DNA of 22,632 nucleotides, taken from Roseiarcus sp049509635 (GTDB lineage: Bacteria > Pseudomonadota > Alphaproteobacteria > Rhizobiales > Beijerinckiaceae). Below the pieces are notes generated by a model, which had not been told where the DNA came from, searched no databases, and was given only the letters and a program-made list of their open reading frames with translations. Positions 1-7,193 of this stretch are shown one piece after another. Within the stretch, counting starts at the first letter, position 1, and every line of letters begins with the position of its first letter. The DNA lies in the NCBI GenBank assembly GCA_049509635.1, contig JBEKZS010000066.1, positions 1-22,632 on the forward strand, written 5' to 3'. The translations under genes were made by a program, and so were the position numbers.

Positions 1-850
1 GTTCGGTCGGCGCACGGAAGCTCGTCGCGTGGAACACCTGCGCGCGCGGCACCACCAGCTTGACAGGCCGACCCACGCGACGTGCCGCAACTGCTGCGAA
101 TACAGTGTGCGGCGAGATTGACCCGCGCTGACCAAATGCCCCGCCGACATAAGGAGATATCACGCGAACCTTCTCCAGCGGGATGCCGAGTTGCGTCGCC
201 AGACCGCCTCGCATTGCGGAAGCTGCCTGCGTTCCCTCGTGGACGATCAGCTCATCGCCCTGCCATTCGGCGACCGTAGACAATAGTTCGATCGGGTTCT
301 GATGCTGCGGCGCCGTCAGATACGTCTGCTCGAAGCGGACGGGCGCTGCGGCAATCGCAGCTTCCGGATCGCCAGCGACGAAGTCCTTGAAAAAGGGCGT
401 CGCGACAGCTTGCTTCACCGAGGTTCCACCCGGAGCGTTCAACTCGACCGTCGCCGAAGCCTCCTCGGAACAGCTGACACGGACCAGCGCAGCGGCTTCC
501 TGAGCTGCTTCCAGCGTCTTCGCGACCACGAGGGCAACGGCCTGTCCTCGGTATTTCACCTCCGGCGATTGGAGGAGCTGAAAACTCTGGATCGCGGTCC
601 CTCCCGCGAAAGAAAACTGGACCGGCTTCAGGCGATCGAAGTTTTCGTGCGTCAAGATCAAGAGCACACCGGGCACGCGTTGGGCGCCGCGCGTGTCGAT
701 CCCCGTAATGCGGCCCTTCCGAACAGTCGCGACAACTGGAACGGCGTGCGCCATGTTTGGCAAGGTGCGGTCGGCTCCATAGATCGGCTTGCCGCTGACC
801 TTGTCGCGGCCGTCGACTCGCTGCGCGTCTTGGCCAAGGGTCGCGGTCAT
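1..850 (-). CDS. paoC: Aldehyde oxidoreductase molybdopterin-binding subunit PaoC (partial)
   Basis: Reading the minus strand from the ATG at 850 gives about 283 residues with no stop before the left edge, so only the N-terminal part (about 40% of a usual 730-residue PaoC) is present. The family holds the molybdenum cofactor and oxidises aldehydes in the periplasm. Visible family features are an opening of the type RVDGRDKVSGKPIYGAD, the segment YRGQAVALVVAKTLEAAQEA, and ISPYVGGAFGQRG, which matches the ISPYIGGGFGGK region of E. coli PaoC as I remember it. The active-site glutamate lies in the missing C-terminal part and cannot be checked. The ATG overlaps the stop of paoB in an ATGA, which implies translational coupling and fixes the start. 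Other members of the xanthine dehydrogenase family are possible, but the 4Fe-4S type of the partner gene favours PaoC. Confidence 0.9.
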   Translation of the reverse strand, partial: MTATLGQDAQRVDGRDKVSGKPIYGADRTLPNMAHAVPVVATVRKGRITGIDTRGAQRVPGVLLILTHENFDRLKPVQFSFAGGTAIQSFQLLQSPEVKYRGQAVALVVAKTLEAAQEAAALVRVSCSEEASATVELNAPGGTSVKQAVATPFFKDFVAGDPEAAIAAAPVRFEQTYLTAPQHQNPIELLSTVAEWQGDELIVHEGTQAASAMRGGLATQLGIPLEKVRVISPYVGGAFGQRGSISPHTVFAAVAARRVGRPVKLVVPRAQVFHATSFRAPTE

Positions 851-1833
851 GCCCGTTCCCTCGCAATCATCAGAGCTCTCTCGACCGCGGCAACGCCTAG
901 CGGCACGCGAAAGGCATTCTGCGGTGTCGTATGGGCGTTGACGTAGGCGAGTTCACCAGCATGGCGAGCGGCGCGCTCATCCAGCCTTCCGCCGATCAGG
1001 CTCCGTTCGGCATCGCGCGCCCGCCAGGGCCGAGTCGCCACACCGCCGATCGCGATCCGCGCATCCCGAACGAGGTCGCCTTGAAGGTCGAGAGCGACGG
1101 CCGCCGACGCGAGCGCGAAGGCGTAGGAGGCTCGGTCTCTGATCTTCTGATATGTGGAAGCTCGGTAGGCGCTCTGAGTCGGGATGCGTGTCCGAACGAT
1201 CAGTTCATCGGCTGCCAGGGTGTGCTCGACATCTGGTGTGCGGCCTGGCTCGACATGCAAGTCGTGAATCGAGATGGTTCTCGTGCCGCGCGGACTCACA
1301 GCATCGAACGACGCATCGACCGCGGCGAGTGCCGTCGCCCAATCGCCGGGATAGACGGCGATACAGCGCTCGCTCGTTCCCAATAGCGCGTGCCCACGGT
1401 TGATGCCGTCGATCGCGGCGCAGCCAGCTCCCGGCTGTCGCTTGTTGCAGGGGTACTGAGGGTCGCGGAAGTACGCACAACGGGTGCGCTGAAGGACATT
1501 CCCTCCCAAGGTAGCCATATTGCGTAGTTGCTGAGATGCGCCACGCCAAAGGGCTTCCGATAGAATTGGGTGCCGCTTTTTGATCTCGGGGTGATCGGCC
1601 ACCGCACTCATCCGGACCAATGCGCCGAAGCGCAACTCGTCGCCATCGATCGTGAACTCGCTCAATTCTCTGATGCCGGTGACGTCAATGAGCCGCTGGG
1701 GTCTCTCGACCCCATTCTTCATGAGGTCCACCAGCGTCGTGCCGCCGGCCAGCACCTTGGCTTTCCCAGACGATGACAGTTCCAACACCGCATCTTTCAC
1801 CGTCCGCGGCGCTGCATAGGTGAAGCGCTCCAT
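847..1833 (-). CDS. paoB: Aldehyde oxidoreductase FAD-binding subunit PaoB
   Basis: This 328-residue protein is the FAD subunit that passes electrons within a periplasmic aldehyde oxidoreductase. FAD-binding motifs are LAGGTTLVDLMK (residues 28-39) and MATLGGNVLQ (106-115). Four cysteines at 119, 129, 138 and 157 sit in the pattern RTRCAYFRD, YPCNKR, GAGCAA and ERCIAV. This is the insert that carries a 4Fe-4S cluster in PaoB and 4-hydroxybenzoyl-CoA reductase-type FAD subunits, and it is absent from ordinary xanthine dehydrogenase FAD subunits. The gene overlaps paoA upstream and paoC downstream by ATGA at both ends, so the three are surely one operon. Length agrees with the family. I am confident of the family and fairly confident of the Pao assignment; the physiological substrate cannot be read from sequence. 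Confidence 0.92.
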   Translation of the reverse strand: MERFTYAAPRTVKDAVLELSSSGKAKVLAGGTTLVDLMKNGVERPQRLIDVTGIRELSEFTIDGDELRFGALVRMSAVADHPEIKKRHPILSEALWRGASQQLRNMATLGGNVLQRTRCAYFRDPQYPCNKRQPGAGCAAIDGINRGHALLGTSERCIAVYPGDWATALAAVDASFDAVSPRGTRTISIHDLHVEPGRTPDVEHTLAADELIVRTRIPTQSAYRASTYQKIRDRASYAFALASAAVALDLQGDLVRDARIAIGGVATRPWRARDAERSLIGGRLDERAARHAGELAYVNAHTTPQNAFRVPLGVAAVERALMIARERA

Positions 1834-2420
1834 CAGCCGCCCCCCGCAACGTCACGTATTGCGGCGACGATGCCGCGATAAGCCCCGCAGCGGCAAAGAT
1901 TGCCGCTCATATACTCTCGCACATCGTCGTCCGTCGTTGCGTGACCCTCGGCCACGCAAGCGATCCCGGACATGATTTGCCCCGGCGTACAATAGCCGCA
2001 TTGCAGTGCGTCATGATCGAGAAACGCCTGTTGCATCGGGTGCAAGCCGCCCCCGGGGCCCCTGATTCCTTCGATCGTCGTGACCTCCTTGCCGGCGGCC
2101 TGAACCGCCAGGGTGAGGCACGACAGGACGCGGTGTCCGTCGATGTGGACGGTACACGCTCCACACTGCCCGATATCGCAGCCCTTCTTCGTTCCACAGA
2201 GATCGAGCCGCTCACGAAGGGTGTCGAGAAGCGTGACGCGCGGCTCCAGATTCAAGGCGTGCTGCACGCCATTCACGTGCAGTGCGAGCGGGAGTTCGTT
2301 CTGCCTCTCCCAGACAGGAACAGCCAGAGCTCGACCCGGTCCGAGCGCTGCGAATGACGCTGCGGCCGCGCCGGCTACGATGAGCTCGCGACGGGTCATG
2401 TCGGTTTCATCCCCGGACAT
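1833..2420 (-). CDS. paoA: Aldehyde oxidoreductase 2Fe-2S subunit PaoA, Tat-exported
   Basis: The 195-residue protein starts with a twin-arginine signal (TRREL followed by a hydrophobic Ala-rich stretch, residues 9-34), so the folded complex should be exported to the periplasm by Tat. Two 2Fe-2S clusters are shown by C81, C86, C89 and C101 (GCDIGQCGACTV) and by C141, C144, C176 and C178 (CGYCTPGQ and NLCRCGAYRG). This is the electron-transfer subunit of PaoABC. Two starts are possible: ATG 2420 (used here) and an in-frame ATG at 2399, seven codons later, which has GGGGA a few bases upstream and is the better ribosome site; both keep the Tat motif. The gene is divergent from the LysR gene and heads the paoABC operon. 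A paoD-type chaperone gene is not in view and could lie beyond the left edge. Confidence 0.93.
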   Translation of the reverse strand: MSGDETDMTRRELIVAGAAAASFAALGPGRALAVPVWERQNELPLALHVNGVQHALNLEPRVTLLDTLRERLDLCGTKKGCDIGQCGACTVHIDGHRVLSCLTLAVQAAGKEVTTIEGIRGPGGGLHPMQQAFLDHDALQCGYCTPGQIMSGIACVAEGHATTDDDVREYMSGNLCRCGAYRGIVAAIRDVAGGG

Positions 2421-2442
2421 GCGCGCACCCCACGGTTAAATT

Positions 2443-2457
2443 TGACTATGTTTGTCA
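2443..2457. promoter_or_regulatory. Inverted repeat TGAC-N7-GTCA, candidate regulator site
   Basis: TGACTATGTTTGTCA has perfect four-base outer arms and lies 23 bases upstream of the paoA ATG, in the shared paoA/lysR intergenic region. It uses the same TGAC/GTCA half sites as the palindrome at 2502-2514, which is why I list it. The arms are short and could arise by chance. Confidence 0.35.
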
Positions 2458-2501
2458 CTGCGCATGATTGCTTTAAAGTCGGCCACTTGGCATCTTAGCG
2501 A

Positions 2502-2514
2502 TGACTCAGAGTCA
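2502..2514. promoter_or_regulatory. Perfect palindrome TGACTC-A-GAGTCA, candidate LysR box
   Basis: TGACTCAGAGTCA is a perfect 6+1+6 inverted repeat and has the T-N11-A form of LysR-type operator boxes. It lies 37 bases before the chosen lysR start and about 80 bases upstream of paoA, which suits autoregulation and control of the divergent pao operon by the adjacent LysR protein. Function is inferred from position and symmetry only. Confidence 0.5.
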
Positions 2515-2538
2515 CCCATTGGCCTGCCAGTTTCCCGT

Positions 2539-2543
2539 GGAGA
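2539..2543 (+). promoter_or_regulatory. Ribosome binding site of the lysR gene
   Basis: GGAGA stands eight bases before the ATG at 2552. The longer reading frame from ATG 2501 would add 17 residues that do not look like a LysR N-terminus and would place the coding start on the palindrome, so this site decides for 2552. Confidence 0.6.
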
Positions 2544-2551
2544 CAATCTGG

Positions 2552-3475
2552 ATGAATCTCTCATCGCGCTTGCTGAGCGGCGTCGTAACGTTCGTTACCG
2601 TTGTCGACGCGGGCAGTTTCCGGGGGGCCGCTCGCCTGCTCGACATCACGCCCTCTGGAGTCAGCCGCGGAATCTCCCGCCTCGAGGAGCAATTGGGCGT
2701 TCGTCTGTTCAACCGGCACCCCCGCGCAATCGCGCTGACGGACGAGGGGCGGCGTTTCCTCGATGAAGTCCGCCCCTTGGTCGACGGAATCACCTCGGCG
2801 GCAGAGACCGCATACGCAGCATCAGGGCGCGTAACGGGCCGCTTACGAGTCCAGGCATGTCCGCCGTTTGGCCACCATGTCTTGGCTCGGAATCTGCACC
2901 CGTTCCTCGAGCGGCATCCGGCGCTATCGATCGAGATTGAGGTGCGGGATCGCTTGGGCGATCTCATCGGCGAATCATTCGACGTGGCAGTCCGCTTCGG
3001 CGAGCCAGAGCCGTCGTCATTGGTGGTTCGTAAGATCGCCGACACCGAGGTGCTTACCTGCGCAGCTCCGGGCTATATCGCGCAACACGGCGTGCCAAAC
3101 ACGCCGCTAGACTTGCTCGAGCACCAGTGCATCCATTTCCGTTCGCCCGCTTCGGGTCGGATTTTCAAATGGGATTTTTTCATCGACGGCTCCTGGCAGA
3201 CGCTGCCCGTCAAGAGCAGAATGGTCGTCAATGACTCACCAAGTCTTCTTGCGGCATGTCTCGGCGGTCACGGAATCGCCCAACCGCTGGCGCTTTACAG
3301 TCGCGAGGCGCTCCGTACCGGAAAGCTCGTGCGGATATTGCCGGAGTGGAATCAAGAGCATTACCCCCTCTATGCCTACATGCCCTCGCGTAGGCATCCC
3401 CCGGCAAAGGTTCGTGTCTTTCTCAGCTTCATCGAGCAACTGATCGGACTCGATAGTGTTGAGGTCCAAACGTAA
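2552..3475 (+). CDS. LysR-family transcriptional regulator
   Basis: The 307-residue product has the standard length and layout of LysR regulators: an N-terminal winged helix-turn-helix (residues 1-65, with AGSFRGAARLLDITPSGVSR and LEEQLGVRLFNR), a linker helix to about 90, and a periplasmic-binding-protein-like effector domain from about 91 (SGRVTGRLRV) to 295. The effector part includes FDVAVRFGEPEPSSLVVRKI and VNDSPSLLAACLGGHGIAQP, typical of the subgroup with the FDVAVR signature. It is divergent from paoABC, with two inverted repeats in between, so it probably controls that operon in response to an aldehyde or related aromatic compound; this is inference. Base composition matches the pao genes rather than the more GC-rich genes to the right. 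I cannot name an orthologue. Confidence 0.93.
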   Translation: MNLSSRLLSGVVTFVTVVDAGSFRGAARLLDITPSGVSRGISRLEEQLGVRLFNRHPRAIALTDEGRRFLDEVRPLVDGITSAAETAYAASGRVTGRLRVQACPPFGHHVLARNLHPFLERHPALSIEIEVRDRLGDLIGESFDVAVRFGEPEPSSLVVRKIADTEVLTCAAPGYIAQHGVPNTPLDLLEHQCIHFRSPASGRIFKWDFFIDGSWQTLPVKSRMVVNDSPSLLAACLGGHGIAQPLALYSREALRTGKLVRILPEWNQEHYPLYAYMPSRRHPPAKVRVFLSFIEQLIGLDSVEVQT

Positions 3476-3499
3476 TCGCCACCCGATACCCAATTGGTG

Positions 3500-3522
3500 G
3501 ATGTCTTGACCACCTCGACATC
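3500..3522. other. Inverted repeat in the 3476-3708 intergenic region
   Basis: GATGTC and GACATC form a perfect 6-bp inverted repeat around an 11-base centre, 24 bases after the lysR stop, with a second overlapping pair GGTGG/CCACC at 3496-3514. It could form a weak hairpin after lysR, but no T run follows, so a terminator is not supported. The rest of the 233-base gap shows no convincing gene or promoter. The shift from moderate to very high GC occurs about here. Confidence 0.25.
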
Positions 3523-3708
3523 GCGGCGGCGACTCCGGGCGCTCGTGGCGTGCGCGATCGAATTTCGGATACGATGCGCGGCCGAGAGTCCAGCGCCGGG
3601 CGAACAGGAATGTCCGAGACCATCGCTCATGAAGCCGCGCGCGAGGCCCCGCAGCCGCCGCGAGCCGCCGCGCCGCTTCGCTGCCGAAAGCCTCGCGGGG
3701 ATATGCGC

Positions 3709-4689
3709 ATGCGCCGCCTGACGATCGCCGTTCTCGCATTCCTCGGCCTCGGCCTCGGCCTCGCGCCGGCGGCGTCGGCGGGGCCGATTCTCGACCGGGT
3801 CAGGGCGGAGGGCCTGGTCCGCTGCGGCGGGGTCGAGCGGCCGGGGCTGATCGCGGTTGCGGCCGGCGGCGGGGCGGCCGGCCTCGAACTCGACCTCTGC
3901 CGGGCGATCGCCGCGGTCGTGCTGGGGCCGGGCGGCCGGCTCGAGTTCCGCCGCTACGATTCGGACGCCGCCTTCGCGAAGGCGCGCGCGGGCGCGGACG
4001 ACGTCGCGTTCCTGACCGGCGCCGAGATCGTCGACAACGGACTGGCGGGACAGCTCATCCCCGGCCCGACCGTGTTCGAGGAATCGACCGCGATCATGGT
4101 TCCCCAGGATTCGCCGGTCCGCCATGCCGAGGAGCTCGCGGGGCAGCCGATCTGCTTTGCGCTCGGCGGCGCCGCGCAGCGCCAGCTCGAGGCCTGGTTC
4201 GCCGCGCGCCGGCTCGAATTCATCCGGATGGGATTCCAGGAGGAGGTCGAGATGAACGACGGCTACGCCGTCGGCTATTGCAAGGGCCTCGCCGGCGAGA
4301 CGACGACGCTCGCGCAAACGCGCGGCGGCGGCCCCGGGCGGTCGAACCACCGCATCCTGCCGGAGCCGCTGGCGGTCTATCCGATCCTGGCGGCGACCGG
4401 CGTCGCCGACGGCGAATGGGCCGCGATCGTCGCCTGGACGATCCATACGCTGATGCGCGCCGAGGCGCCGCGCAGCGATTGGGCCGCCGGCGGCGTCGAG
4501 TCCCTGCCGATCCATGCGCCCGAACTCGGGCTGGAGGCGGGCTGGCAGGACAGGCTCGTCGGCCTGGTCGGCTCCTATGCGGCGATCTACGACCGCAATC
4601 TCGGCGCCGGGTCGCCGCTCGGCCTGCCGCGCGGAGTCAATGCGGCGTCCGGCGACGGCGGCCTGATCGCCGCGCCCTGGTCCGAGTGA
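3709..4689 (+). CDS. AapJ-like periplasmic amino-acid-binding protein, without transporter genes
   Basis: The 326-residue product begins with a Sec signal peptide: RR, then a Leu/Ala-rich core (residues 4-20), cleavage probably after ASA at 24. The mature part resembles the solute-binding protein of general L-amino-acid ABC transporters (AapJ/BztA). Matching stretches are GLELDLCRAIAAVVLG, the second-lobe segment HRILPEPLAVYPI, and the C-terminal GSPLGLPRGVNA followed by DGGL.AAPW, which parallels the AapJ ending as I know it. Upstream in-frame starts from 3550 would put 53 polar residues ahead of the signal peptide and are rejected. ATG 3709 has GGGGA seven bases upstream; ATG 3703 is possible. 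No permease or ATPase genes adjoin it, so it may serve a transporter encoded elsewhere or act as a sensor. It runs convergently into the rraA-like gene. Confidence 0.82.
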   Translation: MRRLTIAVLAFLGLGLGLAPAASAGPILDRVRAEGLVRCGGVERPGLIAVAAGGGAAGLELDLCRAIAAVVLGPGGRLEFRRYDSDAAFAKARAGADDVAFLTGAEIVDNGLAGQLIPGPTVFEESTAIMVPQDSPVRHAEELAGQPICFALGGAAQRQLEAWFAARRLEFIRMGFQEEVEMNDGYAVGYCKGLAGETTTLAQTRGGGPGRSNHRILPEPLAVYPILAATGVADGEWAAIVAWTIHTLMRAEAPRSDWAAGGVESLPIHAPELGLEAGWQDRLVGLVGSYAAIYDRNLGAGSPLGLPRGVNAASGDGGLIAAPWSE

Positions 4690-4712
4690 GACTCGGGCCG
4701 GGGCCGCGCGTT

Positions 4713-5435
4713 TCAGCCGGCGCCGGTCGCGCCCGGCCCGGGCGCGCGCTCGGCCTCGTAGCGCGCGCGGGTCGCGGCGTCCGGCGGGTAGAGGCCGGGC
4801 AGGGCGACGCCGCGGTCGACCTCGCCGGCGATCCAGCGCTCCAGCCGCTCCTGCTCGGCCCCGGCGGCCGCGACATGCTCGGCCTGCGCCGCCGGCACGA
4901 CGACGGCCCCGTCCTCGTCGGCGACGACGAGATCGCCCGGAAACACCGCCACGCCGCCGCAGCCGATCGGCGCCTGCCAGCCCTCGAAGATCAGCCCGGC
5001 GACCGAGGGCGGCGCGGCGGTTCCGCGGCACCAGACCGGCAGGCCGGCGGCGCGCACGCCGGCGACGTCGCGCACGACGCCGTCCGCGACCAGCCCGGCG
5101 ACGCCGCGCTTGGCCATCCGCGCGCACAGGATGTCGCCGAAAATGCCGGCGTCGCGCACGCCCATCGCGTCGGCCACCGCGACGCAGCCTTCGGGCATCT
5201 GCTCGATCGCCGCGCGCGTCGAGCGCGGCGACGACCAGGCCTCGGGCGTCGCCATGTCCTCGCGCGCCGGAATGAACCGCAGGGTGAAGGCCGGGCCGAC
5301 GATCCGCGGCGCCCCGGCGCGCAGCGGGCGCGGGCCGCGCATCCAGACGTTGCGCAGCCCCTTCTTCAACAGGATCGTCGTGATCGTCGGCGTCGAGATC
5401 GGCTTCAGGGCCTCGATGATCGCTGCTATGTCCAT
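4713..5435 (-). CDS. RraA-family protein (annotated elsewhere as RNase activity regulator or aldolase-like)
   Basis: The 240-residue protein has the RraA/HMG-CHA-aldolase fold signatures: GIFGDILCARMAKRGVAGLV (residues 97-116), DGVVRD with R122 and D123 (the Arg-Asp pair used for substrate and metal in the aldolases), PIGCGGVAVFPGDLVVADED (156-175), and the LYPP motif near the C-terminus. It is longer than E. coli RraA (about 160 residues) and belongs to the roughly 240-residue form often labelled ribonuclease activity regulator RraA. That name is probably misleading; many members are 4-hydroxy-4-methyl-2-oxoglutarate-type aldolases or oxaloacetate decarboxylases. The start has GGGGAG four bases upstream. 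It is convergent with the binding-protein gene (23-base gap) and divergent from the eCIS effector gene. No link to the injection system is evident. Confidence 0.85.
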   Translation of the reverse strand: MDIAAIIEALKPISTPTITTILLKKGLRNVWMRGPRPLRAGAPRIVGPAFTLRFIPAREDMATPEAWSSPRSTRAAIEQMPEGCVAVADAMGVRDAGIFGDILCARMAKRGVAGLVADGVVRDVAGVRAAGLPVWCRGTAAPPSVAGLIFEGWQAPIGCGGVAVFPGDLVVADEDGAVVVPAAQAEHVAAAGAEQERLERWIAGEVDRGVALPGLYPPDAATRARYEAERAPGPGATGAG

Positions 5436-5462
5436 GGCGCTCCCCGTCGTACCCCGGCTGCG

Positions 5463-5468
5463 CTTATA
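5463..5468 (-). promoter_or_regulatory. Possible -10 element of the rraA-like gene
   Basis: On the minus strand TATAAG occurs about 28 bases before the ATG at 5435, an AT-rich hexamer in very GC-rich DNA. No good -35 is seen. The remaining divergent intergenic stretch (5436-5572) shows no clear promoter for the plus-strand effector gene. Confidence 0.25.
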
Positions 5469-5572
5469 GGCGATCGGCGGCGCCGGCGCATCCTCGCCGG
5501 GCGGCGCGGTGGACAGCGGCGCGTCGCGCGGCTAGCCTGAGGCGATCGTCGGCGGGATCGCGCGGGGCGGCG

Positions 5573-7096
5573 ATGGGCGGCTTCATCAAGGCGGAGAGGA
5601 CGCAACCCAAGCCATTGCCGGCGCCGCCTTCGTCGGCGCGCGCGCCCGCAGGGCTCGCCGAGGCGATGGCGAACACGCCGCTCGGCCGCACCGCGCAGAT
5701 GATCCGCGACAGCCCGGTCGTGCAGGCGCGCGCGGCGGCGCTGAGGGCGGCGTTCGGTTCGGCGCTCGACCCGCTCCAGCCCGTCCAGCGCGCGGCGCAG
5801 CCCAACCGCACGGGCCTGCCCGACCGGCTCAAGGCCGACATCGAGGCGCGCTCGGGGCTGGCGCTGGACGACGTCCGCGTCCACCGCAATTCGCCCGAGC
5901 CCGCGCAATTGCAAGCGCTCGCCTATGCGCAGGGGGCGGACATCCATCTGGCGCCGGGGCAGGAGCGGCATCTGCCGCACGAGGCCTGGCATGTCGTCCA
6001 GCAGAAGCAGGGGCGGGTCGCGCCGACGCTGCAGGTGAACGGCGTGGCGGTCAACGACGATGCGGCGCTGGAGCGCGAGGCCGACGCGATGGGCGAGGCG
6101 GCGCGCGTCTCGCCCGCCGGCGGTCCCGGAGGGGCCGACCGCACCGTCCAGCGGCGGGTCAAGCGCCACTCGCCCGAAGCGCAGGACGAGGTCGTCGGGG
6201 AGCTCGCGGAGGTCGAGAAGGTCGCCGGCACGCTCGACGCTTCGGTGAAAAAGGCCGCCGGGATCATCAAGGCCGACCCCGAATTGAAGAGCCTGTCCAA
6301 GAAGGGCGGCTATCTCGACGCATGGATCAAGGTCTTCGCGAGGATGCTCGAGGAAAAAGCGATCCCCGAGTTTTTCTACGCCCGCTACGGCTACGCCGTC
6401 GAGACGCTGGCGACATGGATGATGGGCGCGACCAGTTTTGGAAAACTGCAGGTTCAATCGCAGGTCGCCGCCGGCGCGACCCGCCCGGATTTCGTCGTCT
6501 TCGACGACAAGAAGCAGCAGGTCGGCTGGCTGGACGTCACCAGCGAGGCGTCGAAGGGCCACATATTCAAGAAGCAGCACAGCGGGTGGACGACGCGGCC
6601 CTATGTCGCCGAGGTTCTCTATCCCCCGCCCGCAGTCTCCGACTTCGGCGGCGGCCAGCTTTCCGAACAGCAAAAACAGTCATTGCAGGGAATCGAAACC
6701 AAGAACGCCGAAAACGAACTCAACTACGACAATGGGGTCGAAGCCCTCGGGATCGTCATCGAGGACGCCCTCGCGGAGGCGGCCAAGCTCGGCCCGCTCG
6801 CCAAGGTTGGCGCGAAAGCTGCGGTGACCGAGGCGTTGAAGGGGGTTTTCGGCGATGAACTCACGGCGACGACAGCGGGACAGATCCTCAGATGCGTCGA
6901 GGTCATCGAAGTGAAGGGACAAAGGGACAGCGGCGCCAATTGGGCCAATTGGGCTTTCGGGCCAGGCGGCTACAAGGAGGGACGCGCGGCGATCATCACA
7001 TACGGCGCCAGTCTGGCCGGGGAGAAGGAAAGCGGGGGGGACGGAAAGGACAAAGCCGAGAGCAAGAAAGAACACAAAGACGAGGAGATGAACTAG
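5573..7096 (+). CDS. eCIS-core (DUF4157) protein, putative injected effector
   Basis: The 507-residue protein has a Pro/Ala-rich N-terminus (1-80), an eCIS-core DUF4157 domain (about 81-175) and an unrecognised C-terminal region (about 190-507). The domain shows LPDRLKADIE, DVRVHRNS, a zinc-protease-like HEAWH at 136-140 within LPHEAWHVVQQKQGR, and LEREADAMG (166-174), whose Glu could be the third ligand. This domain is known to mark proteins linked to extracellular contractile injection systems. The C-terminal part contains GATRPDFVVFDDKKQQVGWL (301-320) followed by DVTSEASKGHIFKK and VAEVLYPP. The spacing of D306 and D321 faintly suggests a nuclease-like fold, but this is weak. It ends in a charged Lys/Glu tail. 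It lies just upstream of the particle operon on the same strand, so cargo or effector is the likely role; a structural or processing role is also possible. Confidence 0.85.
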   Translation: MGGFIKAERTQPKPLPAPPSSARAPAGLAEAMANTPLGRTAQMIRDSPVVQARAAALRAAFGSALDPLQPVQRAAQPNRTGLPDRLKADIEARSGLALDDVRVHRNSPEPAQLQALAYAQGADIHLAPGQERHLPHEAWHVVQQKQGRVAPTLQVNGVAVNDDAALEREADAMGEAARVSPAGGPGGADRTVQRRVKRHSPEAQDEVVGELAEVEKVAGTLDASVKKAAGIIKADPELKSLSKKGGYLDAWIKVFARMLEEKAIPEFFYARYGYAVETLATWMMGATSFGKLQVQSQVAAGATRPDFVVFDDKKQQVGWLDVTSEASKGHIFKKQHSGWTTRPYVAEVLYPPPAVSDFGGGQLSEQQKQSLQGIETKNAENELNYDNGVEALGIVIEDALAEAAKLGPLAKVGAKAAVTEALKGVFGDELTATTAGQILRCVEVIEVKGQRDSGANWANWAFGPGGYKEGRAAIITYGASLAGEKESGGDGKDKAESKKEHKDEEMN

Positions 7097-7193
7097 CGAG
7101 TCCGAGCCGGATCGCCCGGCGGCGACGGCCCGTCCGCTGCGCACGCGCGGCGCGCGGCGCCGGCTGCGACCGCACGACCGGCCGTTGGCCGCC

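Noticed and set aside
252..866. Minus-strand open frame of 204 codons near the left edge
   Set aside because: The true paoC frame starts at 850 and has clear family motifs through the whole region; this frame is a shadow.
3376..5127. Minus-strand open frame of 583 codons
   Set aside because: It spans the lysR end, the binding-protein gene and part of the rraA-like gene in a different frame, and its product is an Arg/Ala repeat-like shadow.
4278..5540. Plus-strand open frame of 420 codons
   Set aside because: It crosses the convergent stops of two recognised genes and encodes an Arg-rich low-complexity product.
7179..7191. Hairpin CGGCC-GTT-GGCCG between the convergent genes, as a terminator
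   Set aside because: Only five base pairs and no T run on either strand; such stems are common by chance at this GC content.
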